This document shows, piece by piece, positions 33,448 to 43,831 of a DNA stretch of 64,000 nucleotides; position 1 is the stretch's first letter; the number at the start of each line of letters is the position of its first letter. Origin of the DNA: Sphingomonadaceae bacterium (GTDB lineage Bacteria > Pseudomonadota > Alphaproteobacteria > Sphingomonadales > Sphingomonadaceae). Both the position numbers and the translations under genes were made by a program. The stretch is from positions 124,001 to 188,000 of the forward strand of contig JAJUHA010000002.1 in assembly GCA_029268145.1 (NCBI GenBank), written 5' to 3'. A model generated the notes under the pieces. The model worked only from the letters and a program-made list of their open reading frames with translations, searched no databases and was not told the DNA's origin.

Positions 33448-34816
33448 CGGCGAGGATCCTGTCGAGGGTCATGTGGAACCGGCGGATGCGGGCTTCTTGG
33501 TAGTTGCCGAGCGTCTGCCCGCGCTTGCGCGAGGCCTGGAAGCCCCGCCACTGGGCGGCAAGATTGTCGGTGTCCTGGTCGTAGACAGCGCCGAGGCCGG
33601 GATCCATGCCAGGCGCGCTGGCGTAGGATTCGCCGGCGGCCACGAAGTGCGGCTCGGGCGGGTAGGAAAGGCCGGTGCCCTCGGGTACGAGCTTCAGGAA
33701 GACGAGGTCGAAGAGGGTGCGCCCCGGGTCCATGCCGACCGGCCGGAAGCGGTAGATCATGGGAAGCGACACGCCCGGGAACAGGCACATGTTGGGGAAG
33801 AGGTGATACTCGATCGAGTCGATCATCTCGCTGTCAGACCATTCGGAGAGGTCGACTCCCCAGGCCGCGCCGAGCTCGGCCCGGAGCTTCTCGGCCGCGA
33901 TCGCGCGGGCGGTGCGCCCTTCCGGCACGACGGCACCATCGAGGCGCATGCGGTCGAGGATCTCCTGCTCGCTGAGCTGCCCCTCGAAGTGCGGGCTCGG
34001 CGTGCCGATGGTGTGGACGAAGCGGGTGACGTAGTCCGAGAAGATGTCGTAGCAGGCGTTGGCGTCGCCAGCCGTCGCCAGAGCCTGGGCGTGCGTCTCG
34101 ACCACATGGTAGGCCTCGAGAAAGGCCTCCTGCGCGGCCTTCCAGTTGGTGGGAAGCTCCTTCCGGATGTGGAGCGCGATCCGGCGCTTCGAGAGATCCC
34201 AGCGGCCGGAGAAATGGTCCGCGAGCGGACCGAGTTGCTCCTCGAGCGGCTGGGCGCCCGGGTCCATGTTGATGAAGACGAAGCCGCCCCACAGCGCCAC
34301 CTTCACTTGCGGAAGGGCGAAGGCGTCATCGGTGACGTGGGGGAAGTCCCAGCGGCATGGCACGTGGGCCAGCGCGCCCTCGAGCGTCCAGCGCCAGCCG
34401 TGGAAGGGGCAGCGCAGCTCGTGCGCGAACCCGCTCGTCCCGGGGGGTCTGAGCTGCGTGCCCCGGTGGAGACAGGCGTTGATGAAGCCGCGGATCACGC
34501 CATCCGCCCCGCGCACGAGAAGCACGGAATGGCGGCCGACGTCGTAGACCAGCCAGTCCCCCGGCTCGGGCAGATGCTCCTCGCGGCAGGCCCATTGCCA
34601 CACCCGCGGCCAGAGGTGCGTCATCTCCCGCTCGAAGACGGCCGGCGAGGTATAGCGGTCATAGGAGATGTCGGAGTCGCCAATGAAGGCGTAGCGCTCG
34701 GCGAGAAGGGCATCGGGCACCGGACAGCCGTCCGCCCGGATGATGTCGCGCGCGGAAGGCCCGGGGCAGCGCGCCTCGCCAGGGGCCTCGCCGGGGGCCG
34801 GATCATCAAGAGCCAT
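33440..34816 (-). CDS. Rieske [2Fe-2S] oxygenase, alpha subunit (second, divergent copy)
   Basis: A 458-residue protein with Rieske ligands Cys115-x-His117 (CLHRG) and Cys136-x2-His139 (CPFHGW) and a catalytic site 'AAQEAFLEAYHVVETH' (His237, His242). The N-terminal 35 residues are Pro/Gly/Asp-rich and not part of the Rieske fold. It shares the oxygenase architecture of the gene at 30351 but only limited sequence. It lies between a TonB receptor and three SnoaL proteins in one operon. No ferredoxin or reductase is nearby. Confidence 0.9.
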   Translation of the reverse strand: MALDDPAPGEAPGEARCPGPSARDIIRADGCPVPDALLAERYAFIGDSDISYDRYTSPAVFEREMTHLWPRVWQWACREEHLPEPGDWLVYDVGRHSVLLVRGADGVIRGFINACLHRGTQLRPPGTSGFAHELRCPFHGWRWTLEGALAHVPCRWDFPHVTDDAFALPQVKVALWGGFVFINMDPGAQPLEEQLGPLADHFSGRWDLSKRRIALHIRKELPTNWKAAQEAFLEAYHVVETHAQALATAGDANACYDIFSDYVTRFVHTIGTPSPHFEGQLSEQEILDRMRLDGAVVPEGRTARAIAAEKLRAELGAAWGVDLSEWSDSEMIDSIEYHLFPNMCLFPGVSLPMIYRFRPVGMDPGRTLFDLVFLKLVPEGTGLSYPPEPHFVAAGESYASAPGMDPGLGAVYDQDTDNLAAQWRGFQASRKRGQTLGNYQEARIRRFHMTLDRILAGD

Positions 34817-34840
34817 CGGGCATTCTCCCCTCGCTCGTCA

Positions 34841-37294
34841 TCAGAAGCGGACCGCTGCGCGCACCTGGACCGTCCGTGGCGCTGCGCCATAGCCCAGGAT
34901 ATCCCCCGGAATGGCGGTGGGAAGGCCGGTATTGGCACCCGTGAGCGGCGCCGGGCCGCCGCCCAGCGCATAGAATTCGTTGCCGAGGTTCTTGCCGATG
35001 AGCGCCAGCTCCCAGCGGTCGTCGATGCTCGCCAGGCGCACGCCGGCATCGATCACCATGTAGGCGGGCTGGCGCGTGCGTTCGTCGCCGAAGGTCGAGG
35101 TGATGTAGGAGTCGCTGAACCGCCAGTCGAAATTGGCCCCGAGCTTGAGCGTCCTGGAGATCTCGGTGTCGTAGGCGATGCCGAGGTTCGCAGTGACGCG
35201 GGGCGCCATGGCAGTCGGGCGGCCGCTCAGGTCCTGGAAGGGCACCCCACCAACGAAGCGGGTGCAGCCTTCGGCCGGGCTCTGGCCGGCAAAGCAGGGG
35301 GCCTCGAAGTTCTCGTAGCGCGCGACATTGTAGTTGACCGATCCGTTGAAGAGGAGACCAGGCGCCGAGGCGGGGGCGAAGCTCACTTCGGTCTCGACGC
35401 CCTTCGAACGCGCCTGGCCCGCATTGTAGGTCACGAAGGCGAAGACCTCGGGGTTGAAATAGTCCACCTGGAGGTCGGTGAAACGGAAGTTGTAACCCGT
35501 GACGTTCACCCGCAGGGTCCGGTCGAGGAACTCGGTGCGCACGCCGAGCTCAAAGCCCTTGCCCTTCTCGGGATCGAACAGCATGTCCCCAGCGGGATCG
35601 TTCGAAAGCGCGGAGTTGATCGCGCTGTTCGAGAATCCGCCCGACTTGTAGGCCGAGCGGTAGGCGCCATAGACGAGGAAACCCTCCTTGGGCTTCCAGC
35701 TTGCCGTGAACTCCGGCGACCAGTCGTTGAAGGTCTGGTCTCCGAAGACGGTGCCGTTGACGGGTGCCGACTGCGGCCGGAAGATGCCAGTCAGGAAGGC
35801 GTTGACATAGGGCTGGGTGAAGAAGCTCACCTTCGTCTCGTGGATGTAGCGGACGCCCGCGGTGATCTCGACGGCGGGGATGACCTTCCAGATCAGCTGG
35901 CCATAGGCCGAGACCGTCTCGCCATCGGTCTCGGACAGCTTGGAGTAGGAGATGAAGCGATTCTCGGGCGCGGCACGCGAGTCCTCCGAGCCGGCGAACA
36001 CGACGGCCTGGAAGAAATCCCGACCGGACTTCTGGTAGAGACCGCCCAGCATCAGGTTCAGCGGGCCCTCGAGCGTCGTCAGCCCGCGCACCTCCTGGCT
36101 GAAGGACCAGAAGCTCGAATCCTCGGTTGCCCAGACGCCGGCGCCCAGGAAGTCGCAGTCGCAGCCGAAGCGGTTGTTGTTCCAGTTGTAGTTGGTGACC
36201 GACGTGAGGGTGAGGCGCTCTGCCGCCCAGGTCACGCCACCGGTGACCTGCCATGAGCGATAGCGGTTGTAGAGCTGCCCGTCGGCCCGGGCAAACGGCA
36301 GGCTGTTCGCCAGCGCCTGCGGAAAGTCGTTCTGGAAGATCACGAAGTCGCGCTGGCAGGGATATGTGGGGTTGTTGGTCTGGAAGCCGCCGACACAGTT
36401 GACCGCCGCATAGTTCCAGCCGTTGCCGATGGTGAAGTTGTTCGCGCCCGACCCCTTCACCGTGATCGACAGCTGCTCCGTCGGCTCCCACTTCAGGGTT
36501 GCCCGGCCGATCAGCTCTTCCTCCTGCGGCTGCTCCCGCGCGGCCGCTGGCGCGACATGGGCCGTCGTCTGGAAGGTTGCGGCGTCGATGGTCGTGTAGA
36601 CCGCATCCGCGGCGCGGTTCTCATAAGTGCCGCCCCACATCTTGGAGCCGCGGAAGGCGAGGCGGATACCGAACCGGTCGGTCACGGGCAGCGAGACGAT
36701 GGTCTCGCCGACGAGCTGGCGTGCCTCGAACTCGTAGCCCATGCGGGCGATGATTTCCCGCTCCGGGCCCGGATCGGCGGTGGTCAGCGAGACGACGCCC
36801 GCGGTTGCGTTCTTGCCATAGAAGAGCGATTGCGGACCCTTGAGCACCTCGACCCGCTGGAGGTCGAAGAAGCCTTCGTTGATGATGCGCCCCTGGCCGT
36901 AGTAGACATTGTCGACCACGATCGCGACCGACTGCTCGATCCCGATCGACGTCGCCGACGAACCCACCCCGCGCATGGTGAGCTGCGCGCCGGCCCCGTT
37001 GGACGCCCGGCCCACAGTGAACTGCGGCGTCGCTGCGGCGATCCGCTCGAGCGAGGTGAGGTTGCGGCGGTCGATGAGCTCGTTCCCGAAGGCCTGGATG
37101 GCAACGGGAATGTCCTGGAGGCTCTCCTCGCGCCGGCGGGCCGTCACCACGATGTCGGCAAGGCCGACCACCTCGGCCACGCCGGTCTGCGGCGATGATG
37201 CGATGCTGCCGCTCTGCGCAAGAAGCGGAGCAGTCGTCGCGAAGGTCGCGGCCGCGCCAAGCAGGCGCGCCGCCCCAAGGGCACGTCGTGCCAT
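34841..37294 (-). CDS. TonB-dependent receptor of the Rieske/SnoaL operon
   Basis: An 817-residue outer-membrane protein with a signal peptide, a TonB box and N-terminal signature 'DIVVTARRREESLQDIPVAIQAF', a plug ('RGVGSSATSIGIEQSVAIVVDNVYYG', 'RVEVLKGPQSLFYGKNATAGVVSL') and a barrel ending 'RTVQVRAAVRF'. This large sphingomonad type typically takes up plant- or steroid-like organics rather than iron. It is 24 bp upstream of the Rieske gene and probably imports its substrate, which is an inference. Confidence 0.9.
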   Translation of the reverse strand: MARRALGAARLLGAAATFATTAPLLAQSGSIASSPQTGVAEVVGLADIVVTARRREESLQDIPVAIQAFGNELIDRRNLTSLERIAAATPQFTVGRASNGAGAQLTMRGVGSSATSIGIEQSVAIVVDNVYYGQGRIINEGFFDLQRVEVLKGPQSLFYGKNATAGVVSLTTADPGPEREIIARMGYEFEARQLVGETIVSLPVTDRFGIRLAFRGSKMWGGTYENRAADAVYTTIDAATFQTTAHVAPAAAREQPQEEELIGRATLKWEPTEQLSITVKGSGANNFTIGNGWNYAAVNCVGGFQTNNPTYPCQRDFVIFQNDFPQALANSLPFARADGQLYNRYRSWQVTGGVTWAAERLTLTSVTNYNWNNNRFGCDCDFLGAGVWATEDSSFWSFSQEVRGLTTLEGPLNLMLGGLYQKSGRDFFQAVVFAGSEDSRAAPENRFISYSKLSETDGETVSAYGQLIWKVIPAVEITAGVRYIHETKVSFFTQPYVNAFLTGIFRPQSAPVNGTVFGDQTFNDWSPEFTASWKPKEGFLVYGAYRSAYKSGGFSNSAINSALSNDPAGDMLFDPEKGKGFELGVRTEFLDRTLRVNVTGYNFRFTDLQVDYFNPEVFAFVTYNAGQARSKGVETEVSFAPASAPGLLFNGSVNYNVARYENFEAPCFAGQSPAEGCTRFVGGVPFQDLSGRPTAMAPRVTANLGIAYDTEISRTLKLGANFDWRFSDSYITSTFGDERTRQPAYMVIDAGVRLASIDDRWELALIGKNLGNEFYALGGGPAPLTGANTGLPTAIPGDILGYGAAPRTVQVRAAVRF

Positions 37295-37403
37295 GTCTTC
37301 CTCCCATTCCTGTGCTCGGGTTGGTTCCCGGCCGTCTCGGGCTTTCCGCGGCGCTGCCGGAAGAAAACCGCCCTCTCCATTAATCTATTGGCAGCGTGCG
37401 GGC

Positions 37404-37437
37404 GGAGCGCCTGCCCATTTCGCCGGGGTCAGGCGCC
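37404..37437. repeat. REP-like palindrome, copy 1
   Basis: A 34-nt imperfect hairpin: arm GGAGCGCCTGCCC, short centre, arm GGGGTCAGGCGCC. It is a near-copy of the element at 37470-37504, 66 bp away in the same orientation, in the 201-bp gap between a TonB receptor gene and a DUF389 gene. It resembles dispersed REP elements. Confidence 0.75.
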
Positions 37438-37469
37438 AGGTGCGTGTCGGGCACCGATGCGCCCTGGCT

Positions 37470-37504
37470 GGAGCGCCTGTCCCTTTCTGCAGGGGTCAGG
37501 CGCC
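37470..37504. repeat. REP-like palindrome, copy 2 (supplies a stop codon)
   Basis: A 35-nt imperfect hairpin, arms GGAGCGCCTGTCCC and GGGGTCAGGCGCC, nearly identical to copy 1. Its right arm contains the TGA stop and the last codons of the DUF389 gene (stop at 37496-37498), so the element overlaps a coding end. Confidence 0.75.
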
Positions 37505-39073
37505 GGCGACGACGGTCGCCGTGCGCTGGGCGGCACGGCCCTCCTCCCGCTCGCGCGCGGCGGTGCCCGATGGCGCGGCCACGGCGCTTGCCGTCACCCC
37601 GCTGCGGGCCAGCCCTTCCGCAACTGCCCGCGCCCGCGCCAGGGCGAGATCGGCCGATTCGCCGGACGCTGCGCGGCCCTCGATCCGCACCTCCGGGATG
37701 CTCCATCGGGCCAGCGCCCAGCCGATCATGTCCACCGCCTCCGCGTCCGGCTCGGCGCTGCCTTCCGGAAAGCGCAGGGGAGGAAGCGGGGCGAGGGGCG
37801 GGACCAGCCGCACCTCCCAGTCCGGGTAGCGGGCAGCGAACCGGCGCTCGAGGCGGTGGATCTCGGCGAGCGGGAGCGTCTGGCCGACCGGAAGGCGGAC
37901 AAGCGCCCCGCTTCGGTCGCGGTCGATGGTGATGTCGCTCGCCCCCGTGGCCAGGGCAAGCTGGTCCCGGAGGGTGGCTGCGGCCAGCTCGGCGGGGCCT
38001 GGCCGGACGGCCTCGCCAAGCGGGGGCCTGAGCGTGCGGGGATCCTGGTCGAGGACCACCTGGTGCAGGCTGAGCGCGAACGGAATGCCGACCCGGCCCT
38101 CGAGCCCGCTGGAGATCTTTCCCGCTGCATCTTCCCGGAAGGCCGGGGTCAGCACGACGGCCCGCACTTCAACCGGCGCAGTGCCGAACTCCGGCTCGAG
38201 CGAGTCGATTCGGGCCTCCTTGCCGAACTCCGCCAGGATGGCGTCCCGCACGGTGCGCGTGAAGAGCGTCTCGCTGGCGATCTGGCGCAGCGAAAGGCCG
38301 AGCGGCAGGGCAAGCGCCACGAAAACCGCCAACAGGCCCCAGCCCTGGGCACGCGTCTGGTCGGGCGAGAGATGCGCGCCGAAGCCGTAGAAGCGCGCGA
38401 CCACGGTGGCCGAGAGCGCGATGGCGACGAAGTTGGTGACGAAGAGCGCAAGCGCGCCCGTGAAGACCGGCCAGTCGGCAGTGGCAAGCCCGAAGCCGAC
38501 CACGGCGAGCGGCGGCATGAGCGCGGTCGCGATGGCCACGCCCACGATCGTCTCGCCACGCCCGCGGACCGTGGCATAGCCGCCCGCCAGCGCCGAGAAG
38601 ACGGCAACCAGAAGGTCGAAGAGATTGGGCCGGGTGCGGGCGAGGATCTCGGGCGTGCGCTCGGTGAGCGGCGAGACGAACACGTTGGCGGCAGCGAACA
38701 GGACCGCGAGCAGGCTGCCGACGGCAAGCGCAGTCAGGCTCTTCCGGACTTCGGCGAGATCGAACACGGCAATCGCGAAGCCGAGCCCGATGATGGGGCC
38801 CATGAGGGGCGAGACCAGCATCGCGCCGATGATGACTGCCGGCGAGGAGAGGAGGAGCCCGAGGATCGCGATCCCGGCCGACATGAGGACCATGAAGGCG
38901 TAGCGATTGGACCAGCCGGCCTCGGCCTCGACCCGGGCGAGGATCGCGGCGTGGTCAACTTCGCGAACGGCGTCGTCGCGGCGGACGAAGGCGAAGAGTC
39001 GCCCGGCAAGCCGATGCAGCCGGGCCGCGAGCGAACCATCCGGCGGCGGCCTCAAGGGAAGCTCGGCGGTCAC
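37496..39073 (-). CDS. DUF389 membrane protein with OmpA-like tail
   Basis: A 525-residue protein. The N-terminal DUF389 core has 'AILGLLLSSPAVIIGAMLVSPLMGPIIGLGFAIAVFD', 'SLTALAVGSLLAVLFA' and 'VGVAIATALMPPLAVVGFGLATADWPVFTGALALFVTNFVAIALSA', about six membrane helices. The C-terminal soluble part has 'MIGWALARWSIPEVRIEGRAASGESADLALARARAVAEGL', an OmpA-like arrangement. The role is unknown. Start is a GTG at 39073; no earlier in-frame start follows the preceding gene. Confidence 0.75.
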   Translation of the reverse strand: MTAELPLRPPPDGSLAARLHRLAGRLFAFVRRDDAVREVDHAAILARVEAEAGWSNRYAFMVLMSAGIAILGLLLSSPAVIIGAMLVSPLMGPIIGLGFAIAVFDLAEVRKSLTALAVGSLLAVLFAAANVFVSPLTERTPEILARTRPNLFDLLVAVFSALAGGYATVRGRGETIVGVAIATALMPPLAVVGFGLATADWPVFTGALALFVTNFVAIALSATVVARFYGFGAHLSPDQTRAQGWGLLAVFVALALPLGLSLRQIASETLFTRTVRDAILAEFGKEARIDSLEPEFGTAPVEVRAVVLTPAFREDAAGKISSGLEGRVGIPFALSLHQVVLDQDPRTLRPPLGEAVRPGPAELAAATLRDQLALATGASDITIDRDRSGALVRLPVGQTLPLAEIHRLERRFAARYPDWEVRLVPPLAPLPPLRFPEGSAEPDAEAVDMIGWALARWSIPEVRIEGRAASGESADLALARARAVAEGLARSGVTASAVAAPSGTAAREREEGRAAQRTATVVAGA

Positions 39074-39090
39074 TGCTGGCCGGGCGCCGG

Positions 39091-40359
39091 TCAGGGCTCG
39101 CAGTCTTCCTGCGGCTTCTGGCGGCCGATGGCGCGGCCGAGACCACGGCCGAAGCCCCCGGCGATTGCGCCACCGATTCCGCCTGCCACCTCCTCGCTGG
39201 CCGAAGGCTTGCACTTCGGCTTGCCGCTGCGCGATGTCGCCCCCGTCGGCATGTCCATGCCGGCCAGGGCCCCGGCGCGCGAGGCGAACCGGGCCTTGAC
39301 CGCCCACTCCTGCACCCAGGGGGTCCTGGGGTCCTGCGGGCGCGGCGGGTGGATGATGTTCACTTCCGGGCCGTGCGTGACCATGGTGACCAGCGCGCCC
39401 TCGGCGGCGGCCATCACCTCCCTGGGCACCGTGCAGGTCGTGGTGGACGGCGCCAGCAGCTGCCTGCGGGTGACCAGCCGCGCCGCCTCGGCCGGGGCGA
39501 TGTAGTCGGCGAGGCCGGACAGGAAGGTCTGGACCTCGGAGGAGGACCAGAAGACGACCGTGCCCTCGTTCCGCTCGCTGCCACCGAACAGCTGGACGAA
39601 ATGACCGGTGGCACCGGGCACGCCATTCCAGTCGAGCCGAAGCGCTCCGGTCGGAAGCCTTGTCTGCCTCAGCACCAGGGGCGCCATCCAGTCCTGCTGG
39701 AGCGCGAAGGCGATCTCGGGGAAGGCGGCACCGGTGACGCGGTGGTCACCGACAAGCGAGGCATTGGCCGGGATCCCCCGCCGGCTCGGCGGATCGTCAT
39801 TGGGCCACCCGCCATAGGTGGGGAAGCGCGAGGCCGACGGCGGGTTCGCAATGCGGACCGTCTCCGCCGTGAACAGGCCCGGCGGCACCTGGCCCTGCGC
39901 CATCCTTTCGAAATCGAAGAGGACCGGCTGGCCCGGCCGGGCGCTCTCGCCGCAGCCCCAGAACAGCAGGAGCCGGCCCTTGGGCGGGTCGAAGCTTGGC
40001 AGGCTGTCGTCCCGCGGAGATGCGGGCGGCAGCTTCGGCGGCGCCTTGAGGAGCAGCGAGGCGCCCATGGCCATGCCGGGCGGAATCGCATGGGTTCCCG
40101 TTGGCGCGCCCTTGGGTGGCAGCCGGGACCCGAGATCGAGCCGGAGCAGCCGGACGGCACCGCCCCCGCCACCCATCGCCATCCGCATCATCGCGCCCAT
40201 GTCCGGGGCGGCGCCAGGCGACAGGGAGAAGCCCGACTGGGTCGCGGCCGAAAGCCAGTAGTGGGTGGGAGCCGGCACCACCTTCTGCACGGGCCTCTGC
40301 TGGGCAGCCGCCGCCGCAGCGGCAAGCATGGCAAGCGCGGCACTGGACAGTCGCAGCAT
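39091..40359 (-). CDS. Secreted protein of unknown function (422 residues)
   Basis: A signal peptide (MLRLSSAALAMLAAAAAAAQ) is followed by Pro- and Gly-rich regions. 'YWLSAATQSGFSL', 'GRLLLFWGCGE', 'YGGWPNDDPPSRRGIPANASLVGDHRV' and 'GHFVQLFGGSERNEGTVVFWSSSEV' look conserved but suggest no named domain. The C-terminus carries a glycine-zipper-like 'GGIGGAIAGGFGRGLGRAIG', which may insert in or associate with a membrane. It lies 17 bp before the DUF389 gene and is probably its operon partner. Confidence 0.65.
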   Translation of the reverse strand: MLRLSSAALAMLAAAAAAAQQRPVQKVVPAPTHYWLSAATQSGFSLSPGAAPDMGAMMRMAMGGGGGAVRLLRLDLGSRLPPKGAPTGTHAIPPGMAMGASLLLKAPPKLPPASPRDDSLPSFDPPKGRLLLFWGCGESARPGQPVLFDFERMAQGQVPPGLFTAETVRIANPPSASRFPTYGGWPNDDPPSRRGIPANASLVGDHRVTGAAFPEIAFALQQDWMAPLVLRQTRLPTGALRLDWNGVPGATGHFVQLFGGSERNEGTVVFWSSSEVQTFLSGLADYIAPAEAARLVTRRQLLAPSTTTCTVPREVMAAAEGALVTMVTHGPEVNIIHPPRPQDPRTPWVQEWAVKARFASRAGALAGMDMPTGATSRSGKPKCKPSASEEVAGGIGGAIAGGFGRGLGRAIGRQKPQEDCEP

Positions 40360-40599
40360 GTTGGCCCTCTCCTGCCGGGCCAGACTATGGCCCCGGTCAG
40401 CGAAGGGCAAGGCTGCCGTTGACGGCCTGGCGCCGGCAGGCGAGGGGGACGGGGATGCGCCAAGGCCCGGCCTCAGCCCGTGCATGCCCTTCCCGCGCCG
40501 CGCGGGCGGCCAGTGGCGGCGCCCGCTGCGCCAGGCGGCCTACTCCCTGCGCCCGCCGTCGCAGCGCGGTCCCGTTGCCCTGATGGGCGGGTGCAGGGC

Positions 40600-41022
40600 G
40601 TGAGTGCCACCCTCATCTCGGCCCTCGGGCTTGCGCCGCACCCGGAGAGCGGCTGGTATCGGGAGACGCTCCGGGTTCCCGACCCCGCCGGTGGACGGGA
40701 TCTCGTCACGGCCATCCACTTCCTGCTCGAGGCCGGGCAGGAATCGCGCTGGCACCGGGTGGATGCCACCGAGATCTGGTGCTGGCACGCCGGCGCCGCG
40801 CTCGCGCTTCGCCAGGCGCAAGGGGAGGGCGGACCCGTGCACACCCTTCGGCTTGGCGGCGACGTGCTGGCCGGCGAGGCCGTCCACGCCGTGGTGCCCG
40901 CGGGCTGGTGGCAGGCGGCGCGGCCGATCGGCGGCTGGGTGCTCGTCTCCTGCATCGTGGCACCCGGCTTCCGCTTCGCCGGCTTCGAGCTCGCGCCGCC
41001 CGGCTGGGAACCGGGCGGCTGA
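40600..41022 (+). CDS. Cupin-fold protein (DUF985 / cupin_5)
   Basis: A 140-residue single-domain cupin beginning 'SATLISALGLAPHPESGWYRETLRV', then 'TAIHFLLEAGQESRWHRVDATEIWCWHAGA', the DUF985 signature with His residues that could bind metal, and 'VVPAGWWQAARP'. Function unknown; some relatives are sugar epimerase-like. Start is a GTG at 40600; a longer frame from 40480 adds low-complexity Pro/Ala. The 240 bp upstream, back to 40360, hold no recognised gene or promoter. Confidence 0.75.
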   Translation: MSATLISALGLAPHPESGWYRETLRVPDPAGGRDLVTAIHFLLEAGQESRWHRVDATEIWCWHAGAALALRQAQGEGGPVHTLRLGGDVLAGEAVHAVVPAGWWQAARPIGGWVLVSCIVAPGFRFAGFELAPPGWEPGG

Positions 41023-41045
41023 GCGGGCGTTTCCCGAAGCTTGCG

Positions 41046-41615
41046 TCAGGCGAAGGCGGGCTGGCGGCGGCGCATCGCCCTGCCGACCAGGCCGAAGCCG
41101 GCGATCAGCAGCGCCCAGCTCGCCGGCTCGGGCACGGCGCCGATCTGGCCGCGGATCTCGCCGCCGGGAAAGCGGCTGGTGTGCAGGTTGAAATAGGCGG
41201 TCTCGCTGCCGAAGGCGTCCAGCAGCCGGGCCCGGGCGAGGTCCACCGTCCCGCCGCTGCCGGCGATGAAGGCGGCGCGGTAGGTGCTGGCGAGCGACAG
41301 GTCGAACACCCGGGTGAAGCTCCCCGAGAGCGTGGTGGGCAGCGGGATCATGTCGAGATCGACGGCAACGCCGGCGTTGGTGCCGGCCGGCACGCAGCAG
41401 TGGATGTGGGCGATGGTGAGCGGCGCCAGCAGGTTGGCGTAGGCAATCTCGACCGTCATGACATCGCCCGCAATGGCGATGGTGCCGTAGCCGGCCGCCG
41501 GAGTGGCGGCTGGCGGCACTTCCTGCGCTCCGCTGAGATGCGCGAAGAAATCGACGGCGCGCGCCGGCGCCGCCCCGAGGATGGCACAGACCAGTGCTGG
41601 AACCACGAGCTTCAT
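41046..41615 (-). CDS. CHRD-domain secreted protein with PEPxxWA-CTERM signal
   Basis: A 189-residue protein with a signal peptide (MKLVVPALVCAILGAAPARA), a CHRD domain ('FFAHLSGAQEVPPAATPAAGYGTIAI', 'IAHIHCCVPAGTNAGVAVDL', 'YFNLHTSRFPGGEIRGQIG') and a C-terminal '[20 protein letters not shown]' plus Arg cluster. That is the sorting tag also seen in the protein at 9859-10464. CHRD domains are of unknown function and found in secreted proteins. Confidence 0.88.
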   Translation of the reverse strand: MKLVVPALVCAILGAAPARAVDFFAHLSGAQEVPPAATPAAGYGTIAIAGDVMTVEIAYANLLAPLTIAHIHCCVPAGTNAGVAVDLDMIPLPTTLSGSFTRVFDLSLASTYRAAFIAGSGGTVDLARARLLDAFGSETAYFNLHTSRFPGGEIRGQIGAVPEPASWALLIAGFGLVGRAMRRRQPAFA

Positions 41616-41749
41616 GGGAACCCTCCTCCAGGAGACCGGCACCCCCGCCGGCCTCTCCGGATACGGGCTCTACCCGTTCCCGGTTTCAGATGCATGGAGG
41701 CCTGCGCCGAAATCTCCGGCCGCGGGCGAGGGCAGAGGCCCGCGCGGCC

Positions 41750-43750
<2,001 letters not shown>

Positions 43751-43831
43751 GGGACCGCCACGTGGTAGAGCAGGGGGCAGGGGGACGCAAGCGCAGTTGC
43801 GCCCGCCGGCGGCAGCGGGCAGGTGACGGCC

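Noticed and set aside
33380-36256. A 958-codon plus-strand open frame across the Rieske and TonB genes
   Set aside because: No recognisable motif and Gly/Arg/His/Glu-rich; antisense to two well-supported genes.
10507-40494. Two octamers (10507 and 40487) with the wrong KOPS polarity on the left of dif
   Set aside because: Noted as counter-examples to the KOPS argument; polarity is a bias, not an absolute rule, so they weaken but do not overturn it.
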